From DASUBV01 sp035763085 (GTDB lineage Bacteria; Actinomycetota; Actinomycetes; Streptosporangiales; Streptosporangiaceae): 23,104 nucleotides of DNA. Location: contig DASUBV010000052.1 of assembly GCA_035763085.1 (NCBI GenBank), positions 1-23,104 on the forward strand. The letters run 5' to 3'. Both the position numbers and the translations under genes were made by a program. Shown here in pieces: positions 22,140 to 23,104 of this stretch. Positions within the stretch are counted from its first letter, which is position 1, and each line of letters opens with the position of its first letter. Under the pieces are notes generated by a model that had not been told where the DNA came from, made no database searches, and saw nothing but the letters and a program-made list of their open reading frames with translations.

Positions 22140-22745
22140 TCAGCCGGGAAAGGACGCGATGATGCTGCACGCGTCGGGCTGGGTCCGGATCTCAGTGGCC
22201 AGCAGGTCGGGGTGCTGCAGCCAGTGCAGCCGGGCAGCATCGGGCTGCCCCTTGTGCACCGGCGGCCACTCGGCGGCCGGCGTGAAGTCGTCTATGATCA
22301 GCGACCCGCCGGGCACCAGCCACTCGCCCGGCCGCACTGCCGACCCGGGGTCGCCCTTGCCCTGGCCGCCGCCGTCCAGCGCCAGCAGCCCGAACGGCCC
22401 GCTGCCCCGCAGCTCGCGCCAGTCGCCGTGCAGCACCGTGACCGTGGGGACGTCAGCGAACAGCTCGCGGGTCAGGCTGGCGCGCAGCTCATCCTGCTCG
22501 ATGCTGACCAGCCGGACGCCGGGCCGCGCCCCGCTCGCCAGCCAGGCCAGCCCGACACCGCAGCCGGTGCCGGTCTCGCCGATGGCGCCCTCGCCCACCC
22601 CGCCCGCCAGCAGCTGCAGCAGGCGGCCGTGCGCGGGCAGGCAGGAGCTGCCGAAGCCGGCCTGCCGGGCGGCGCTGACCGCCCTTTCCACCAGTGGCGG
22701 GAGATCGCTTAAGTCGCGGTATGAATCGGTTCCGTGTGGGGACAT
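22140..22745 (-). CDS. Class I SAM-dependent methyltransferase (O-methyltransferase-like), with TTA codon
   Basis: A 201-residue Rossmann-fold methyltransferase. Motif I is GETGTGCGVGLAWLASG (residues 56-72), VRLVSIEQDE supplies the acidic residue after strand 2, VTVLHGDWREL follows, and FGLLALDGGGQ and GSLIIDDFTPA correspond to the strand 4-5 region of O-methyltransferases. FGSSCLPAHGRLLQLLAG just before motif I is also usual in that group. The substrate is unknown. The ATG at 22745 has only a weak ribosome binding site. Codon 12 is TTA (22710-22712 on the plus strand), one of only two found in the genes of this window, suggesting possible control by a rare leucyl tRNA. Confidence 0.88.
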   Translation of the reverse strand: MSPHGTDSYRDLSDLPPLVERAVSAARQAGFGSSCLPAHGRLLQLLAGGVGEGAIGETGTGCGVGLAWLASGARPGVRLVSIEQDELRASLTRELFADVPTVTVLHGDWRELRGSGPFGLLALDGGGQGKGDPGSAVRPGEWLVPGGSLIIDDFTPAAEWPPVHKGQPDAARLHWLQHPDLLATEIRTQPDACSIIASFPG

Positions 22746-22836
22746 CCCGCCATTGTTTCCCGAGCCCGCCGGGTACGGTCACGGCGCCGGCACCGCGGTT
22801 CGCTGGCGCCGGTCGTTACGTGGACCAGCGCGCCGG

Positions 22837-23104
22837 TCAGCGCGGCCCCGGATCGGGAGCGCCGGGCCGGGCGCGCTCGGCCGCCACGGCACCCGCGCGT
22901 TCGGCCGGGTCAGCCGGGCCAGGCGCCGGCGGCCTGCGTTGCGGCCGGACGACATTGGCCAGCGCCACGATCAGCCCGCTGAGCACGACCACGGTGCCGA
23001 GCGCCGCCGGCAGGCTGGTCAGCTCGGCCAGCCCGCCGATGATCGCGGGACCTGCCAGCGCGCCCAGGTAGCCGCATGAGGTGACCATGGCCAGGTTGGG
23101 ACCC
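22837..23104 (-). CDS. MFS transporter, C-terminal fragment (5' end outside window)
   Basis: The last 89 residues of a major facilitator superfamily transporter; the gene begins beyond the right edge. GPNLAMVTSCGYLGALAGPAIIGGLAELTSLPAAL is the typical helix 11 region with its small-residue GYLG..AGP motif, followed by a final hydrophobic helix (LGTVVVLSGLIVALANVV) and a basic, Pro/Ala-rich cytoplasmic tail of about 35 residues. The substrate cannot be inferred from this end. It is upstream of the methyltransferase gene in the same direction with a 91-bp gap, so the two may share a transcript. Confidence 0.85.
   Translation of the reverse strand, partial: GPNLAMVTSCGYLGALAGPAIIGGLAELTSLPAALGTVVVLSGLIVALANVVRPQRRPPAPGPADPAERAGAVAAERARPGAPDPGPR

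Overview
The window is high-GC DNA with strong third-position G/C bias, frequent GTG starts, GGAGG-like ribosome binding sites and typical actinobacterial families: a DUF402 protein, an RsbW-like ATPase, HutC-type GntR, LacI and ArsR regulators, DUF3467, DUF4032 and a DivIVA-motif protein. It looks like chromosomal DNA of a soil-type actinomycete with a complex life cycle. The genus cannot be fixed from the sequence alone. I see no rRNA, tRNA, CRISPR array, insertion sequence or phage gene.

Layout. (1) 1-3056: the N-terminal part of a sarcosine/dimethylglycine-oxidase-like flavoprotein (-), a DUF402 phosphatase-like protein (+), an anti-sigma-type ATPase followed by a MazG-like hydrolase (-), and a divergent HutC/GntR regulator (+) whose upstream region carries two copies of a TCTCTAGAGA palindrome. 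(2) 3120-5569: galT (-), a DUF3467 protein (-) and a divergent Nudix hydrolase (+). (3) 5645-10248: a three-gene catabolic cassette (Gfo/Idh dehydrogenase, DUF993 DHDPS-like protein, TIM-barrel isomerase; -) divergent from a LacI regulator, with a LacI-type operator in between. (4) 10249-14853: a 587-bp non-coding stretch holding a second, closely matching LacI-type operator, then an APC permease, a copper amine oxidase with all catalytic residues, and a DinB-like protein (+). (5) 14961-17392: a very small DivIVA-motif protein with a TTA codon, a thioesterase-fold protein, and a DUF4032 kinase-like protein (-). (6) 17594-21005: galE-galK (-) and an EamA exporter (+) ending in a strong hairpin. 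(7) 21089-23104: an ArsR-SRPBCC pair (-) behind two perfect tandem operators, a SAM methyltransferase with a TTA codon (-), and the C-terminal end of an MFS transporter (-).

How it fits together. galE, galK and galT give a complete Leloir galactose pathway, but galT lies about 13 kb from galEK. The most interesting unit is the LacI region. The two similar operators (9016-9033 and 10391-10406) suggest that one regulator controls the uncharacterised Gfo/Idh-DUF993-TIM-barrel cassette and possibly also the permease/amine-oxidase operon, so sugar (or cyclitol) and amine catabolism might be linked. The only two in-frame TTA codons I found in the genes called here both fall at codon 12, in the DivIVA-like and methyltransferase genes, which suggests possible bldA-type developmental control.
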